A stretch of DNA of 64,000 nt, from positions 1-64,000 of the forward strand of contig NZ_JANTYU010000008.1 of NCBI RefSeq assembly GCF_024806835.1, in the 5' to 3' direction. Positions 15,225 through 24,534 of this stretch are shown piece by piece; the first letter of the stretch is position 1, and each line of letters starts with the position of its first letter. Source of the stretch: Xanthomonas sp. 3793. Lineage in GTDB: Bacteria; Pseudomonadota; Gammaproteobacteria; Xanthomonadales; Xanthomonadaceae. The position numbers and the translations under genes were made by a program. The notes beneath the pieces were generated by a model that searched no databases, was not told the DNA's origin, and was given only the letters and a program-made list of their open reading frames with translations.

Positions 15225-17183
15225 CTACGCCTTGCTCAATTGCACCGCCACCGGGTCGCCGGTGAGGTAGCCCACCGCCGCGCCGAAGCGGTTCTTGTAG
15301 TTGGCGCGGATCAGTGGATCCAGCGTCGCCTTGACAGTGTCGTGCAGCGGGCTTTCCCAGTCACCGGGGTGCTGGAAATTGCTCATCACGTAGGTCCAGC
15401 CGTGGATCTGGTCGACCGCGTGCAGGCCGGTGGATTCGGCGCCGGCCGGCACCGACAGCACGCGGGTCAGCGCGCCACTGTCCACGTTGTAGGCCCACAG
15501 GAAGTTGTTGACGTGCAGGCTGCTGTCTTCGCCGATGAACAAGGTGCGCAGCGCTTCGGAGAACTTGAGATTGTCCGGGTTGGCAAGGCGCTCCGGGTCG
15601 GCGAGATTGCCCAGTGCATCGGCGGAAGCCAGGTCATGCCCGGTGAGCGCGGCCGGGGCCGCCATGTCGATCGGCACCCAGTCGCTGTGGATCGCCGCGC
15701 CGTGGCTGTCGCGCTGGCCGCCGCGCAGATTCAATGCATACACCGCGCCTGCATCCGGGCCTTCCACCTTCACGTCGCCCGAGCCGTTGCGCATGCTGGT
15801 GACGATGTAGGACATCGCCATGTAGGCGACCTTGTCGTGGGCGTTGACGGTGGTGCCTTCGAGCTTGGTAAAGCCCAGGCTGCCGCCGGCCAATGCCGCG
15901 TAGCGATGGGTTTCCAGATACGTGGCGGCCTTTTCCATGCCGGGCTTGATGCGGATCCAGTTGAAGGTACCGTTGAACGGGATCTTGGTGAAGCCGGCAT
16001 CGCCGGGGTCGCTCAGATGCACATCGAGGATGTCGGCGGCGGTGAGGCGGTCGGCCATTGCCTGGATCTCGGCGCTGGTGGCATGCCCCAACTTGATCCA
16101 GCTCAGCGTGGCCGCGCCCGGGCCGACACCGGAGGTCTGGTGCCACTTGCCGACGTACAACGATCCGGACGACAGGTCCGCCTTGCGGTCGGCGATGAAC
16201 ATGAACAGCCCACCGTTGGTGGCGTCGTCGCCCATCAGCACGGTGCGCTGGTCGGGCATCACCTGCACTAGCTCGTGCGAGATGCGGCCCAGGCAATAGT
16301 GCTTGCGGACGCTCCCCGTTCCATCCGGGTGCACGGTGATTTCGGGCAGATGGCCGTAGTGATACGGATTGGCCTTGTCCGGGTCGCCGTACAGATGCGT
16401 GCTGTAGCTGCGGAACTGCGTGTTGCCGGCCAGTGCGGTGGCGTCGGGTTCGTACTCTTCGCTGGACAGGTGGGTATTCCAGGGCGACAGGCTGGCGCCG
16501 CAGGTGGTCCACAGCCCGTGCACCGGGGCGGTGTCGACGTTGTGGTACTTCACCAGCGACAGCTTGCCGGTGACCGGGTCCTGGTCCAGCGTCAGCACCG
16601 CGATCGGCGCGGGCAGATGGCGGTTGGTGTCGTTGCCGGCCTGGTCGCGGGTGGTGTATTCGAACTGCACCACCGCAAACACATGGTTGCCCTTGACCCC
16701 GGGCACCTTGGCATCGGGCAGGGTCAGCAGCGATGAGCCGTCCGGGCAGTCGGAAAAGAACGGGCGTTCGGCGCCGGGCTTGGAGCGGTCGATGATGGGG
16801 CGATGCTGGATGTCGTAATAGCCGCCGGCCAGCACGGTGCCGCCTTTGCCGTCGGGGACCTGGTCGCCGGTGACGAAGAACGGGTGGTAGGCCAGTGCAT
16901 AGTGCTGGGTGCTTCCGTCGCTACGGGCCACGGTCAGCGCCGAGCCCACCGTGGTGGTGGCCATCGCGGCAGGGTCGGCCAGGCTGGGCGCGGGCATGCC
17001 ATGGAAAGTGGCCGAGACCAGACGGGTGGGGTTTTCCGAAGGCCGCAGCGGGCGCGCCGCCAGCGCGGCGCTGCCCAGCTGCTGGAACGCGGCGGCGCTG
17101 GCGCTGCCGAGCGGCAACAGGGGGACGGCCGCCAGCAGTTGCATGAGGCGGCGACGGGAGGGGTCGGGGGAGGCGGACATCGA
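15225..17183 (-). CDS. PhoX-family (DUF839) alkaline phosphatase-like protein, Tat-exported
   Basis: 652 residues. A twin-arginine signal (SRRRLMQLLAAVPLLPLG) begins at ATG 17183, which has GGAG 6 nt upstream; the longer frame to 17201 lacks this. The body has DUF839/PhoX features: HGLWTTCGASLSPWNTHLSSEEYEPDA, GHLPEITVHPDG, LGRISHELVQVMPDQRTVLMGDD, and FIGEDSSLHVNNFLWAYN. PhoX enzymes are periplasmic calcium/iron phosphomonoesterases released under phosphate starvation. A Pho-box-like direct repeat lies 72-89 nt upstream. Phosphatase activity is inferred from the family. Confidence 0.82.
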   Translation of the reverse strand, partial: SMSASPDPSRRRLMQLLAAVPLLPLGSASAAAFQQLGSAALAARPLRPSENPTRLVSATFHGMPAPSLADPAAMATTTVGSALTVARSDGSTQHYALAYHPFFVTGDQVPDGKGGTVLAGGYYDIQHRPIIDRSKPGAERPFFSDCPDGSSLLTLPDAKVPGVKGNHVFAVVQFEYTTRDQAGNDTNRHLPAPIAVLTLDQDPVTGKLSLVKYHNVDTAPVHGLWTTCGASLSPWNTHLSSEEYEPDATALAGNTQFRSYSTHLYGDPDKANPYHYGHLPEITVHPDGTGSVRKHYCLGRISHELVQVMPDQRTVLMGDDATNGGLFMFIADRKADLSSGSLYVGKWHQTSGVGPGAATLSWIKLGHATSAEIQAMADRLTAADILDVHLSDPGDAGFTKIPFNGTFNWIRIKPGMEKAATYLETHRYAALAGGSLGFTKLEGTTVNAHDKVAYMAMSYIVTSMRNGSGDVKVEGPDAGAVYALNLRGGQRDSHGAAIHSDWVPIDMAAPAALTGHDLASADALGNLADPERLANPDNLKFSEALRTLFIGEDSSLHVNNFLWAYNVDSGALTRVLSVPAGAESTGLHAVDQIHGWTYVMSNFQHPGDWESPLHDTVKATLDPLIRANYKNRFGAAVGYLTGDPVAVQLSKA

Positions 17184-17612
17184 AACTCCAGGCAAAGGCA
17201 ACGATCAACGATGGGCAACGGCGCATCGGCAAGCGGTCACGCTAGGCCCGGGATATGACAGTTGTTTGACGGCAGGCTCACCGGTTGGCGCCGGTTCGGA
17301 CGCTGCAGCGAAAGCGGACGCGACCTGCCCCTGGCAGGGCATGGTGCCTGCGCACTGTGACCTCGGCCCGGTGGTGCGATGCAGCAAAGCGCTGGATCGC
17401 GCAAGACCAAGCGGCGCGCCGGATTTGGCGATTTTCCGTGGTTTGACAGGTGCTACCGGTATTCCAAGGCTATAGCCCGGCCCAATAAGTTGCCCGTCAT
17501 TTGGCATACGGGCGAGCGTTGTTGACAGGGTAGCTGAATCACGTGAGCGTACGCCGCCTGAAGGCCTGCGGCGCATGCATCGCGGCAGGAGACACCCCTG
17601 GAGACCTGGATC
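17184..17612. other. Divergent promoter region between phosphatase and beta-glucosidase genes
   Basis: 429 nt. It holds the Pho-box-like repeat (17255-17272) for the minus-strand gene. Toward the beta-glucosidase it has TTGACA hexamers at 17443 and 17522, but no well-spaced -10 partner, and the 8-bp palindrome TACCGGTA near 17455. No gene is seen. Confidence 0.5.
17255..17272 (-). promoter_or_regulatory. Candidate Pho box
   Basis: On the minus strand, CCGTCAA-ACAA-CTGTCAT: two 7-nt repeats on an 11-bp period, as in the PhoB consensus CTGTCAT-N4-CTGTCAT. The second repeat is perfect, the first matches at five of seven. It ends 72 nt before the PhoX-like start codon. PhoB binding is inference. 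Confidence 0.45.
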
Positions 17613-20225
17613 TTGGACAAGCTGCTTCGCCATACCGCCGCGCCCGTCGCGCGTCGCGCCCTTTCTCTGGCTACCGCTGCGGCGGTGCTGATGCTGGCTG
17701 CCTGCCAAGGCAAGGACACCACCGCCGAGGCCGGCAAGACGACGCCGGCTGCCGCACCTGCCGAGGCATCGGCCAGCATCCATCCGGACCAGTGGCCGTC
17801 GCCGAAGTGGCCGTTCACGCAGGACGCGGCGCTGGAGCAGCGCATCACCGATGTGATGTCCAAGATGAGCGTGGAAGAGAAGGTCGCCCAGACCGTGCAG
17901 GGCGACATCGCCAGCATGACCCCGGACGATGTGCGCAAGTACCGCATCGGGTCGGTGCTGGCCGGCGGCAACTCCGATCCGGGCGGCAAGTACGACGCCA
18001 GCCCGGCCGAATGGCTGAAGCTGGCCGACGCCTTCTACGAAGCGTCGATGGACACCTCCAAGGGCGGCAACGCGATTCCGATCATCTTCGGCATCGATGC
18101 GGTGCACGGCCAGAGCAACATCGTCGGTGCCACGCTGTTCCCGCACAACATTGGCTTAGGGGCCACCCGCAACCCGGAGCTGATCAAGAAGATCGGCGAA
18201 GTCACCGCCGCCGAAACCCGCGTCACCGGCATGGAGTGGACCTTCGCACCCACCGTGGCGGTGCCGCAGGACGACCGCTGGGGCCGCAGCTACGAAGGTT
18301 ATTCCGAGTCGCCGGACGTGGTGGCCAGCTTCGCCGGCAAGATGGTCGAAGGCGTGCAGGGCACTCCGGGCACGCCGCAGTTCCTAGACGGCAGCCACGT
18401 GATCTCGTCGGTGAAGCATTTCGTCGGCGACGGCGGCACCACCGACGGCAAGGACCAGGGCGATACCAAGGTGTCCGAGGCCACCATGCGCGACATCCAC
18501 GCGGCCGGTTACCCGCCGGCGATTGCGGCCGGCGCGCAGACGGTGATGGCCTCGTTCAACAGCTTCAACGGCGAGAAGATGCACGGCAACAAGGTCATGC
18601 TGACCGACGTGCTGAAGGGCCGCATGAACTTCGGCGGCTTCGTGGTCGGCGACTGGAACGGCCACGGCCAGGTCAAGGGCTGCACCAACGACAACTGCCC
18701 GGCCTCGTTCATTGCCGGTGTCGACATGGCGATGGCCGCCGACAGCTGGAAGGGCATCTACGAAACCGAACTGGCCGCAGTGAAGTCCGGCCAGATCAGC
18801 ACCGAGCGTCTGGACGATGCGGTGCGCCGCATCCTGCGGGTCAAGCTGCGCCTGGGCCTGTTCGAAGCCGGCAAGCCGTCCAAGCGCCCGCTCGGCGGCA
18901 AGTACGAGTTGCTGGGCGCGCCCGAGCACCGCGCCATCGCCCGTCAGGCGGTGCGCGAGTCGCTGGTGCTGCTGAAGAACCAGGCCGGCATCCTGCCGCT
19001 GGATCCCAAAAAGCGCGTGCTGGTGGTCGGCGACGGCGCCAACGACATGGGCAAGCAGTCCGGCGGCTGGACGCTGAACTGGCAGGGCACCGGCACCAAG
19101 CGCAGCGACTACCCCAACGGCAACACCATCTGGGAAGGCCTGGACAAGCAGATCAAGGCCGCCGGTGGCAAGGCCGAGCTGGCAGTCGATGGTGCGTACA
19201 AGACCAAGCCGGATGTGGCGGTGGTGGTGTTCGGCGAAAACCCGTACGCCGAGTTCCAGGGCGACATCGCCACCCTGCTGTACAAGCCGGGCGACGAGAG
19301 CGAGCTGGCGCTGATCAAGAAGCTCAAGGCCGAAGGCATCCCGGTGGTGGCGGTGTTCCTGAGCGGGCGTCCGCTGTGGATGAACCAGTACATCAACGTG
19401 GCCGATGCGTTCGTCGCCGCCTGGCTGCCCGGTTCGGAAGGCGAGGGCATTGCCGACGTGCTGCTGCGCAAGGCCGATGGCAGCGTGCAGAACGACTTCA
19501 AGGGCAAGCTCAGCTTCTCCTGGCCCAAGACCGCGGTGCAGTTCGCCAACAACGTGGGCCAGAAGGATTACGACCCGCAGTTCAAGTTCGGTTTCGGCCT
19601 GACCTACGCCGACAAGGGCGACCTGGCCGCACTGCCGGAAGAATCGGGCGTGTCCGGCGAGCAGTCGGTGGGCGGGGTGTACTTCGTGCGCGGCAAGCCG
19701 GCGCTCGGCATTGCGATGCAGCTGTCCAATGCGGGCCAGGCCAACATGCCGGCGACCACGCTGCCGGTGGGCCTGTCCGATGGCAGTCTGAAGATGACCG
19801 CAGTCGACCACAAGGCGCAGGAAGACGCACGTCGCCTGGTGTGGTCCGGCGCCAAGCCTGCCAGCGTGCTGCTGGTGTCCGGCAAGCCGGTGGATGTGTC
19901 GCGCGAGAGCAACGGCGATGTGCAGCTGCAGCTGAGCGTGCGCCGCGACAGCGCGGTGACCGCGCCGGTGTGGCTGGGCGTGGGCTGCGGCGACAAGTGC
20001 AGCGGCCGCGTCGATGCGCAGAAGACCCTGGCCGCGCTGCCGCAGGGCCAGTGGAAGGTGGTGGGCATTCCGCTCAAGTGCTTCGCGGTGGCCGGTGCCG
20101 ACGTGACCAAGCTGACCCAGGTCGCCGGCATCGAAAGCGGCGCTGCGCTGGATCTGTCGGTGTCGAAGGTGGCGCTGGGCGCGCTCAACGAAGCCGAAGT
20201 GACGGTGGACTGCCCGGTCAAGTAA
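17613..20225 (+). CDS. GH3 beta-glucosidase (glucan 1,4-beta-glucosidase), lipoprotein
   Basis: 870 residues. It releases glucose from the ends of cello-oligosaccharides. A lipoprotein signal ends in LMLAAC (lipidated Cys31), so the enzyme is probably anchored in the outer membrane or periplasm. GH3 N-domain motifs: YRIGSVLAGGNS, IIFGIDAVHGQSN, FAPTVAVPQDDRWGRSYE, VKHFVGDG and FGGFVVGDWNG with the nucleophile Asp. The C-domain contains ESLVLLKNQAGILPL and FGFGLTY, and a beta-rich extension (about 680-870) resembles that of ExoP-type exoglucanases. The start is TTG 17613, preceded by GGAG at 9 nt. An SSS symporter gene follows, suggesting import of the product. Confidence 0.93.
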   Translation: MDKLLRHTAAPVARRALSLATAAAVLMLAACQGKDTTAEAGKTTPAAAPAEASASIHPDQWPSPKWPFTQDAALEQRITDVMSKMSVEEKVAQTVQGDIASMTPDDVRKYRIGSVLAGGNSDPGGKYDASPAEWLKLADAFYEASMDTSKGGNAIPIIFGIDAVHGQSNIVGATLFPHNIGLGATRNPELIKKIGEVTAAETRVTGMEWTFAPTVAVPQDDRWGRSYEGYSESPDVVASFAGKMVEGVQGTPGTPQFLDGSHVISSVKHFVGDGGTTDGKDQGDTKVSEATMRDIHAAGYPPAIAAGAQTVMASFNSFNGEKMHGNKVMLTDVLKGRMNFGGFVVGDWNGHGQVKGCTNDNCPASFIAGVDMAMAADSWKGIYETELAAVKSGQISTERLDDAVRRILRVKLRLGLFEAGKPSKRPLGGKYELLGAPEHRAIARQAVRESLVLLKNQAGILPLDPKKRVLVVGDGANDMGKQSGGWTLNWQGTGTKRSDYPNGNTIWEGLDKQIKAAGGKAELAVDGAYKTKPDVAVVVFGENPYAEFQGDIATLLYKPGDESELALIKKLKAEGIPVVAVFLSGRPLWMNQYINVADAFVAAWLPGSEGEGIADVLLRKADGSVQNDFKGKLSFSWPKTAVQFANNVGQKDYDPQFKFGFGLTYADKGDLAALPEESGVSGEQSVGGVYFVRGKPALGIAMQLSNAGQANMPATTLPVGLSDGSLKMTAVDHKAQEDARRLVWSGAKPASVLLVSGKPVDVSRESNGDVQLQLSVRRDSAVTAPVWLGVGCGDKCSGRVDAQKTLAALPQGQWKVVGIPLKCFAVAGADVTKLTQVAGIESGAALDLSVSKVALGALNEAEVTVDCPVK

Positions 20226-20484
20226 TCCCCATGCCCGGGGGCACGCTTCCGGGCACGGTGCAGGTCAAGCGAAACACGTGCGTCGCCGCTTCCGGCGACG
20301 TGTCGAAGCGGCCACCGATCGCGGTGGTGCCATCAGCCGCCGCGGGGGCGGTGTTGTCGATCGGCCGGGATGGCCTGCAGACGCGGTTCGCCGCGCTGCC
20401 ATTGCGCACCTGGTGCGCGGCGGCGGCCTTCTGCATCCCTGCCTGATCGTCGGCGCATACCCCAGAGCCAGACAGGAGAGTGCA

Positions 20485-22047
20485 GTGGGTTTGGCGACGT
20501 TGGATATCGTGATTGTGCTGGTCTATCTGACCGGCATCTTCGTGCTCGCGCAGTGGGTGTCGCGCGAGAAGGCAGGCCACAGCAAGAGCGCCGAGGATTA
20601 CTTCCTGGCCAGCAAGTCGTTGCCGTGGTGGGCGATCGGCGCTTCGCTGATCGCCGCGAATATTTCGGCCGAACAGATCATCGGCATGGCCGGTTCCGGC
20701 TATGCGATCGGCCTGGCGATCGCCTCCTATGAGTGGATGGCGGCGCTGACGCTGCTGATCGTCGGCAAGTTCTTCCTGCCGATCTTCCTGCGCAACGGCA
20801 TCTACACCATGCCGCAGTTCCTGGAACAGCGCTACGGCAAGTGGATCCGCACGCTGATGGCGGTGTTCTGGCTGCTGCTGTACGTGTTCGTGAACCTGAC
20901 CTCGATCCTGTGGCTGGGGTCGATCGCGGTCAGCCAGGTCACCGGCATGGACCAGACCCTGGCGTTGGCGTTGATCGGCGTGTTCGCGCTGGTCTACCAG
21001 CTGTACGGCGGGCTGAAGGCGGTGGCGCTGACAGACATCGTGCAGGTCACGCTGCTGGTGCTGGGCGGCCTGCTGGTGGCCGGGCTGACGCTGGCGCGGA
21101 TCGGCGATGGCGCCGGCGTGCTGGCGGGCTTCAAGCACCTGTGGAGCGCGCACCCCGAGCACTTCCACATGATACTGAGCAAGGACAACCCGTTCTACAA
21201 GGATCTGCCCGGCCTGAGCGTGCTGCTGGGCGGTCTGTGGGTGATGAACATCAGCTACTGGGGTTTCAACCAGTACATCATCCAGCGCGCGCTGGCGGCC
21301 AAGAACATCGGCGAGGCGCAGAAGGGCATGGTGTTCGCGGCCTTCCTGAAGCTGCTGATGCCGCTGGTGATCGTGGTGCCGGGCATTGCCGCAGTGGTGC
21401 TGGCGCCGGACCTGGCCAAGCCCGACCAGGCCTATCCGACCATGATGCAGCTGCTGCCGACCGGCATCCTGGGCCTGGTGTTTGCCGCGCTGGTGGCGGC
21501 GATCGTGGCCTCGCTGGCGTCCAAGATCAACTCGGTGGCGACCATCTTCACCCTGGATTTCTACGCCAAGTTCCGCCCGCAGACCGAACAGAAGCAGCTG
21601 GTGCGTGTGGGACGGATCGTGGCCGCGGCGTCGGTGCTGATCGGCATCCTCACCGCACGGCCGTTGCTGGGCAACTTCGATCAGGGCTTCCAGTTCATCC
21701 AGGAATTCACCGGCTTCTTTACGCCCGGCGTGGTGGTCATCTTCATGCTGGGCCTGTTCTGGAAACGCGCCAACGAAGCAGGCGCGCTGACCGCGGCGAT
21801 CGGCTCGGTGGTGCTGTCGTTCGCGCTGAAGTTCGCCTGGCCGGAACTGCCGTTCATGGACCGCATCGGCGTGGTGTTCCTGGCCGCACTGGTGCTGGCG
21901 GTGGTGGTGTCGTTGATGACCGCACCCACCCAGGCACGCGACCTGATCCGTACCGACGATGTGGCCTACGGCACCACGCTGGGCTTCAAGATCGGCGCCG
22001 CTGGCGTGATCGCGATCCTGATCGTGCTGTACACGGTGTTCTGGTAA
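20485..22047 (+). CDS. SSS-family sodium/sugar symporter
   Basis: 520 residues with about 14 hydrophobic segments in the SGLT fold. Marks include LGSIAVSQVTG-like helices, the AANISAEQIIGMAGSGYA segment in TM1-TM2, LYGGLKAVALTDIVQ, WGFNQYIIQRALAAKN and LASKINSVATIFTLDFY. The AEQ and NQYIIQR patterns match sodium/galactose or glucose symporters rather than the proline/pantothenate branch. GTG 20485 is the start because GGAGAG lies just upstream and the preceding frame (open to 20278) is not protein-like. Placed 259 nt behind the GH3 beta-glucosidase, its substrate is probably glucose or a cello-oligosaccharide. Confidence 0.9.
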   Translation: MGLATLDIVIVLVYLTGIFVLAQWVSREKAGHSKSAEDYFLASKSLPWWAIGASLIAANISAEQIIGMAGSGYAIGLAIASYEWMAALTLLIVGKFFLPIFLRNGIYTMPQFLEQRYGKWIRTLMAVFWLLLYVFVNLTSILWLGSIAVSQVTGMDQTLALALIGVFALVYQLYGGLKAVALTDIVQVTLLVLGGLLVAGLTLARIGDGAGVLAGFKHLWSAHPEHFHMILSKDNPFYKDLPGLSVLLGGLWVMNISYWGFNQYIIQRALAAKNIGEAQKGMVFAAFLKLLMPLVIVVPGIAAVVLAPDLAKPDQAYPTMMQLLPTGILGLVFAALVAAIVASLASKINSVATIFTLDFYAKFRPQTEQKQLVRVGRIVAAASVLIGILTARPLLGNFDQGFQFIQEFTGFFTPGVVVIFMLGLFWKRANEAGALTAAIGSVVLSFALKFAWPELPFMDRIGVVFLAALVLAVVVSLMTAPTQARDLIRTDDVAYGTTLGFKIGAAGVIAILIVLYTVFW

Positions 22048-22103
22048 GCCAGGGAGTGTTCTGGAGTGGCCGACGCATCGTCTGCCCTCCGCTCCAGGCC
22101 TGA

Positions 22104-22147
22104 AACGCAACGCGGCGCGACACTTCGGTGTCGCGCCGCGTTGCGTT
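22104..22147. terminator. Long perfect hairpin after the SSS symporter
   Basis: A 20-bp perfect stem (22104-22123 with 22128-22147) closed by a TTCG tetraloop, 57 nt after the symporter stop. It has no T tract, but the position between convergent genes and the extreme stability suggest a bidirectional transcription or RNA-decay barrier. Confidence 0.7.
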
Positions 22148-22253
22148 AGCGCATCCGTCGATGACCTGGCAAGCAGCGACAGTCACCTTGCTTGCATGGC
22201 GAGCGGCTGATTGGCGGCCGCGCGCGATGGTGCCGGCGAGCTGGTGACCGTGC

Positions 22254-24107
22254 TTATACCCGCGCCGCGGCCAGGCCTGCCGCAAGCAACAGGGCCGGCG
22301 CAGTGAATTGCGCGTGCCACGGCGTCTGCAGCCAGGTTTCCAGGGCGGCGGCCGGCATCGGTTTGGCGATCCAGTAGCCCTGGCCTTCGTCGCAGCCCCA
22401 GGCGCGCAACTGCGCATACGCTTCTGCCGATTCGATGCCTTCGGCCACCACGCGCTGGCCCAGGCTATGGCCGAGCTGGATCATCGCCGGTACCAGGGTG
22501 CGGTCGGTGCGGTTGTCCGGCAGCGAGCGGATGAAGGACTGGTCGATCTTCAGCGAGCTGGCTGGCAGCTGCTTGAGATAGCTGAAATTGCTGTAGCCGG
22601 TGCCGAAGTCGTCGATGGCGATATGCACGCCCAGCGCGGCCACATCGGCCAGCTGTTCGGCCAGGTGATCGGGATGGCGGATCATCGCGCTCTCGGTGAA
22701 TTCGATTTCCAGCCGGCGCGGGTCGAGCTTGTGACGTTCCAGCCCGCGTCGCAACAGGCCGGCAAAACCGGGGCGGTCCAGATCGGCCGCCGACACGTTC
22801 AAGGCCAGGTTGAAGTCCAGGCCCTGTTGCTGCCAGCGCGCAGCCTGGGCGATGCCGTTGTCGATGACCCAGGCGGTAATGCGGTTGATCAGCGCGGTCT
22901 TTTCGGCCATCGGCACGAAGTCCGATGGCATTACCGGGCCGATCATCGGGTGCTGCCAGCGCAGCAGTGCTTCCACCGCCACACAGCGGTGATCGTTCAA
23001 GTCCACGCGCGGCTGGTAGTGCAGGCGTAGCTGGCTGGCGCTGTCCAGCGCGGCGGGCAGGGCGGCAAGCAGGCGAAAGGTATTGCGCTGCGCCACGTCG
23101 TGCTTGCGCTCGTACATGCTCCAGGCCAGGCCGCGCTCGCGGGCGATGTCCACGGCGGTGGTGAGCGAGCGGATGGTGTCGGCGGCGCCGTAGCTGGTCT
23201 GCAGCGACACCGCGCCGATCGATGCCACCGCGGTGTGCGGAATGCCCTGGTGATCCAGCGGCTCGGCAAACGCCTTGGACACCTTGTTGCACAGGCTGGA
23301 CAGGCGCTGGGTTTCGGCCTGGGTAAGGAAGCCGAAGGTTGTCGGGTCCAGCCGATACAGCAGGGTGTTGGCGGGCAGGTACGCGGCCAGGCGACGTTGC
23401 GCCAAGGTCACGTACCCATCGGCGTAGTCCCAGCCCAGCGCCTTGACCATGTCGCGGAAATAGTCGCTGCCGCAGATGTCCACCGCCACTGCCGTGGTGG
23501 CCGGTGCGGTATCGCGCCGGGCCAGCCAGGTATCCAGGTCTTCGCCGAAGCGCGAGCGGTTGGGCAGGCCGGTCGTGCCATCGCGATACGTGGTGCTGCG
23601 CAGGTTCTCCACCCGCAGCACGGCCAGGTCGCGCAGGCCTTCCAGCTGCGTCATCGCCTCCGCATCCAGGCCCTCGCGCGGGCTGGTGCCGATCACGCAC
23701 AGCGTGCCGATGCGGTGGCCGTCCTTCAGTTGCAATGGCGCCCCTGCATAGAAGCGGATGAACGGCGGGCCCAGCACCAACGGGTTGTCGGAAAAGCGCG
23801 GGTCCAGTTGCGCATCCGGTACCACCATCACCTCGTCCGAGCGGATTGCATGCGCGCAAAACGCCTGGTCGCGCGGGGTCTCCGCTGCCTCCAGTCCCAC
23901 CCGCGCCTTGAACCACTGGCGGTGTTCGTCCACCAGCGACACCAGGGCGATCTCCGCGCCCAGGCTGCGCGCGGCCATCGCGGCGATGGTGTCGAACACC
24001 GGGTCCGGTGGCGAATCCAGCAGGCACAGGCCGCGTAGAACGGCCAGACGGGTGGCTTCGTCGGACATGGGGGGCGCTTTGAAGTCGGAGGCGGGCAGTG
24101 ATTGCAT
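22254..24107 (-). CDS. Cyclic di-GMP phosphodiesterase (GAF - degenerate GGDEF - EAL)
   Basis: 617 residues. A GAF domain (about 15-165: DPVFDTIAAMAARSLGAEIALVSLVDEHRQWFKA) is followed by a GGDEF-like domain (about 170-335) in which the active-site motif is replaced by LDPTTF, so cyclase activity is unlikely. The EAL domain (about 345-595) keeps AVEALLRWQHP, LNVSA, EFTES, DDFGTGYSN, KIDQSF and AEGIES, including the metal ligands and catalytic Glu. It should therefore hydrolyse c-di-GMP, with the GAF and GGDEF parts as sensors. No membrane segment is present. The start at ATG 24107 is tentative; MSDEATR at 24068 is an alternative. Confidence 0.88.
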   Translation of the reverse strand: MQSLPASDFKAPPMSDEATRLAVLRGLCLLDSPPDPVFDTIAAMAARSLGAEIALVSLVDEHRQWFKARVGLEAAETPRDQAFCAHAIRSDEVMVVPDAQLDPRFSDNPLVLGPPFIRFYAGAPLQLKDGHRIGTLCVIGTSPREGLDAEAMTQLEGLRDLAVLRVENLRSTTYRDGTTGLPNRSRFGEDLDTWLARRDTAPATTAVAVDICGSDYFRDMVKALGWDYADGYVTLAQRRLAAYLPANTLLYRLDPTTFGFLTQAETQRLSSLCNKVSKAFAEPLDHQGIPHTAVASIGAVSLQTSYGAADTIRSLTTAVDIARERGLAWSMYERKHDVAQRNTFRLLAALPAALDSASQLRLHYQPRVDLNDHRCVAVEALLRWQHPMIGPVMPSDFVPMAEKTALINRITAWVIDNGIAQAARWQQQGLDFNLALNVSAADLDRPGFAGLLRRGLERHKLDPRRLEIEFTESAMIRHPDHLAEQLADVAALGVHIAIDDFGTGYSNFSYLKQLPASSLKIDQSFIRSLPDNRTDRTLVPAMIQLGHSLGQRVVAEGIESAEAYAQLRAWGCDEGQGYWIAKPMPAAALETWLQTPWHAQFTAPALLLAAGLAAARV

Positions 24108-24534
24108 GTGGCTCTATCGGCCTCGGCCGCATCCACTTGACGTGGCCGTGCTCGCTTATTCAGCTGCCAGCAGCGCAATGGCATGTTGCAGCGCGACGCG
24201 TAGGTCCCGCGCGGCGTCTACGCAGTGCAGGCGGCAGGTGCGGTTTTCGCGCTGCAACACCGCAGTGCGCAATGCCGAGCATCGCCGATGCACCGTGCCG
24301 TCAGGCTGAGCTCGCCGTGCCCCGTGCAGCGCAGGACGCTCGAATACACGGAAGTTAACGTTACCAGCGCGCTGCCGCGTGGTCTGCGCGCTCGGTCTGC
24401 ATCCGGCAATTTTTCCTGTTCTGTGAACCAGCAGCAGATCGCGTGCGCCCGCCATCGCCACGGTGGGCGCACGTGGGCCGGGCATGCGAGTGCGTGCAGG
24501 TGCGCCCGCGCCACCCACTCTTTTGGAGCCGATC
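24108..24534. other. Divergent intergenic region between phosphodiesterase and mannanase genes
   Basis: 427 nt without a supported gene; ORFs on either strand lack ribosome binding sites and recognisable content. The 8-bp palindrome TAACGTTA near 24357 is the only symmetrical element noticed and is too short to assign. Confidence 0.5.

Noticed and set aside
17543..20446. A 967-codon plus-strand frame overlapping the beta-glucosidase gene
   Set aside because: Arg/Gly/Ala-rich out-of-frame translation; the GH3 motifs are all in the other frame.
20218..22110. A 630-codon minus-strand frame opposite the SSS symporter
   Set aside because: His/Gln/Arg-rich composition typical of the complement of a GC-rich membrane-protein gene; the plus-strand symporter is unambiguous.
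24350..24370. Palindrome TAACGTTA as an operator for the mannanase gene
   Set aside because: Only 8 bp are symmetrical and the flanks do not extend the repeat; too weak to call.
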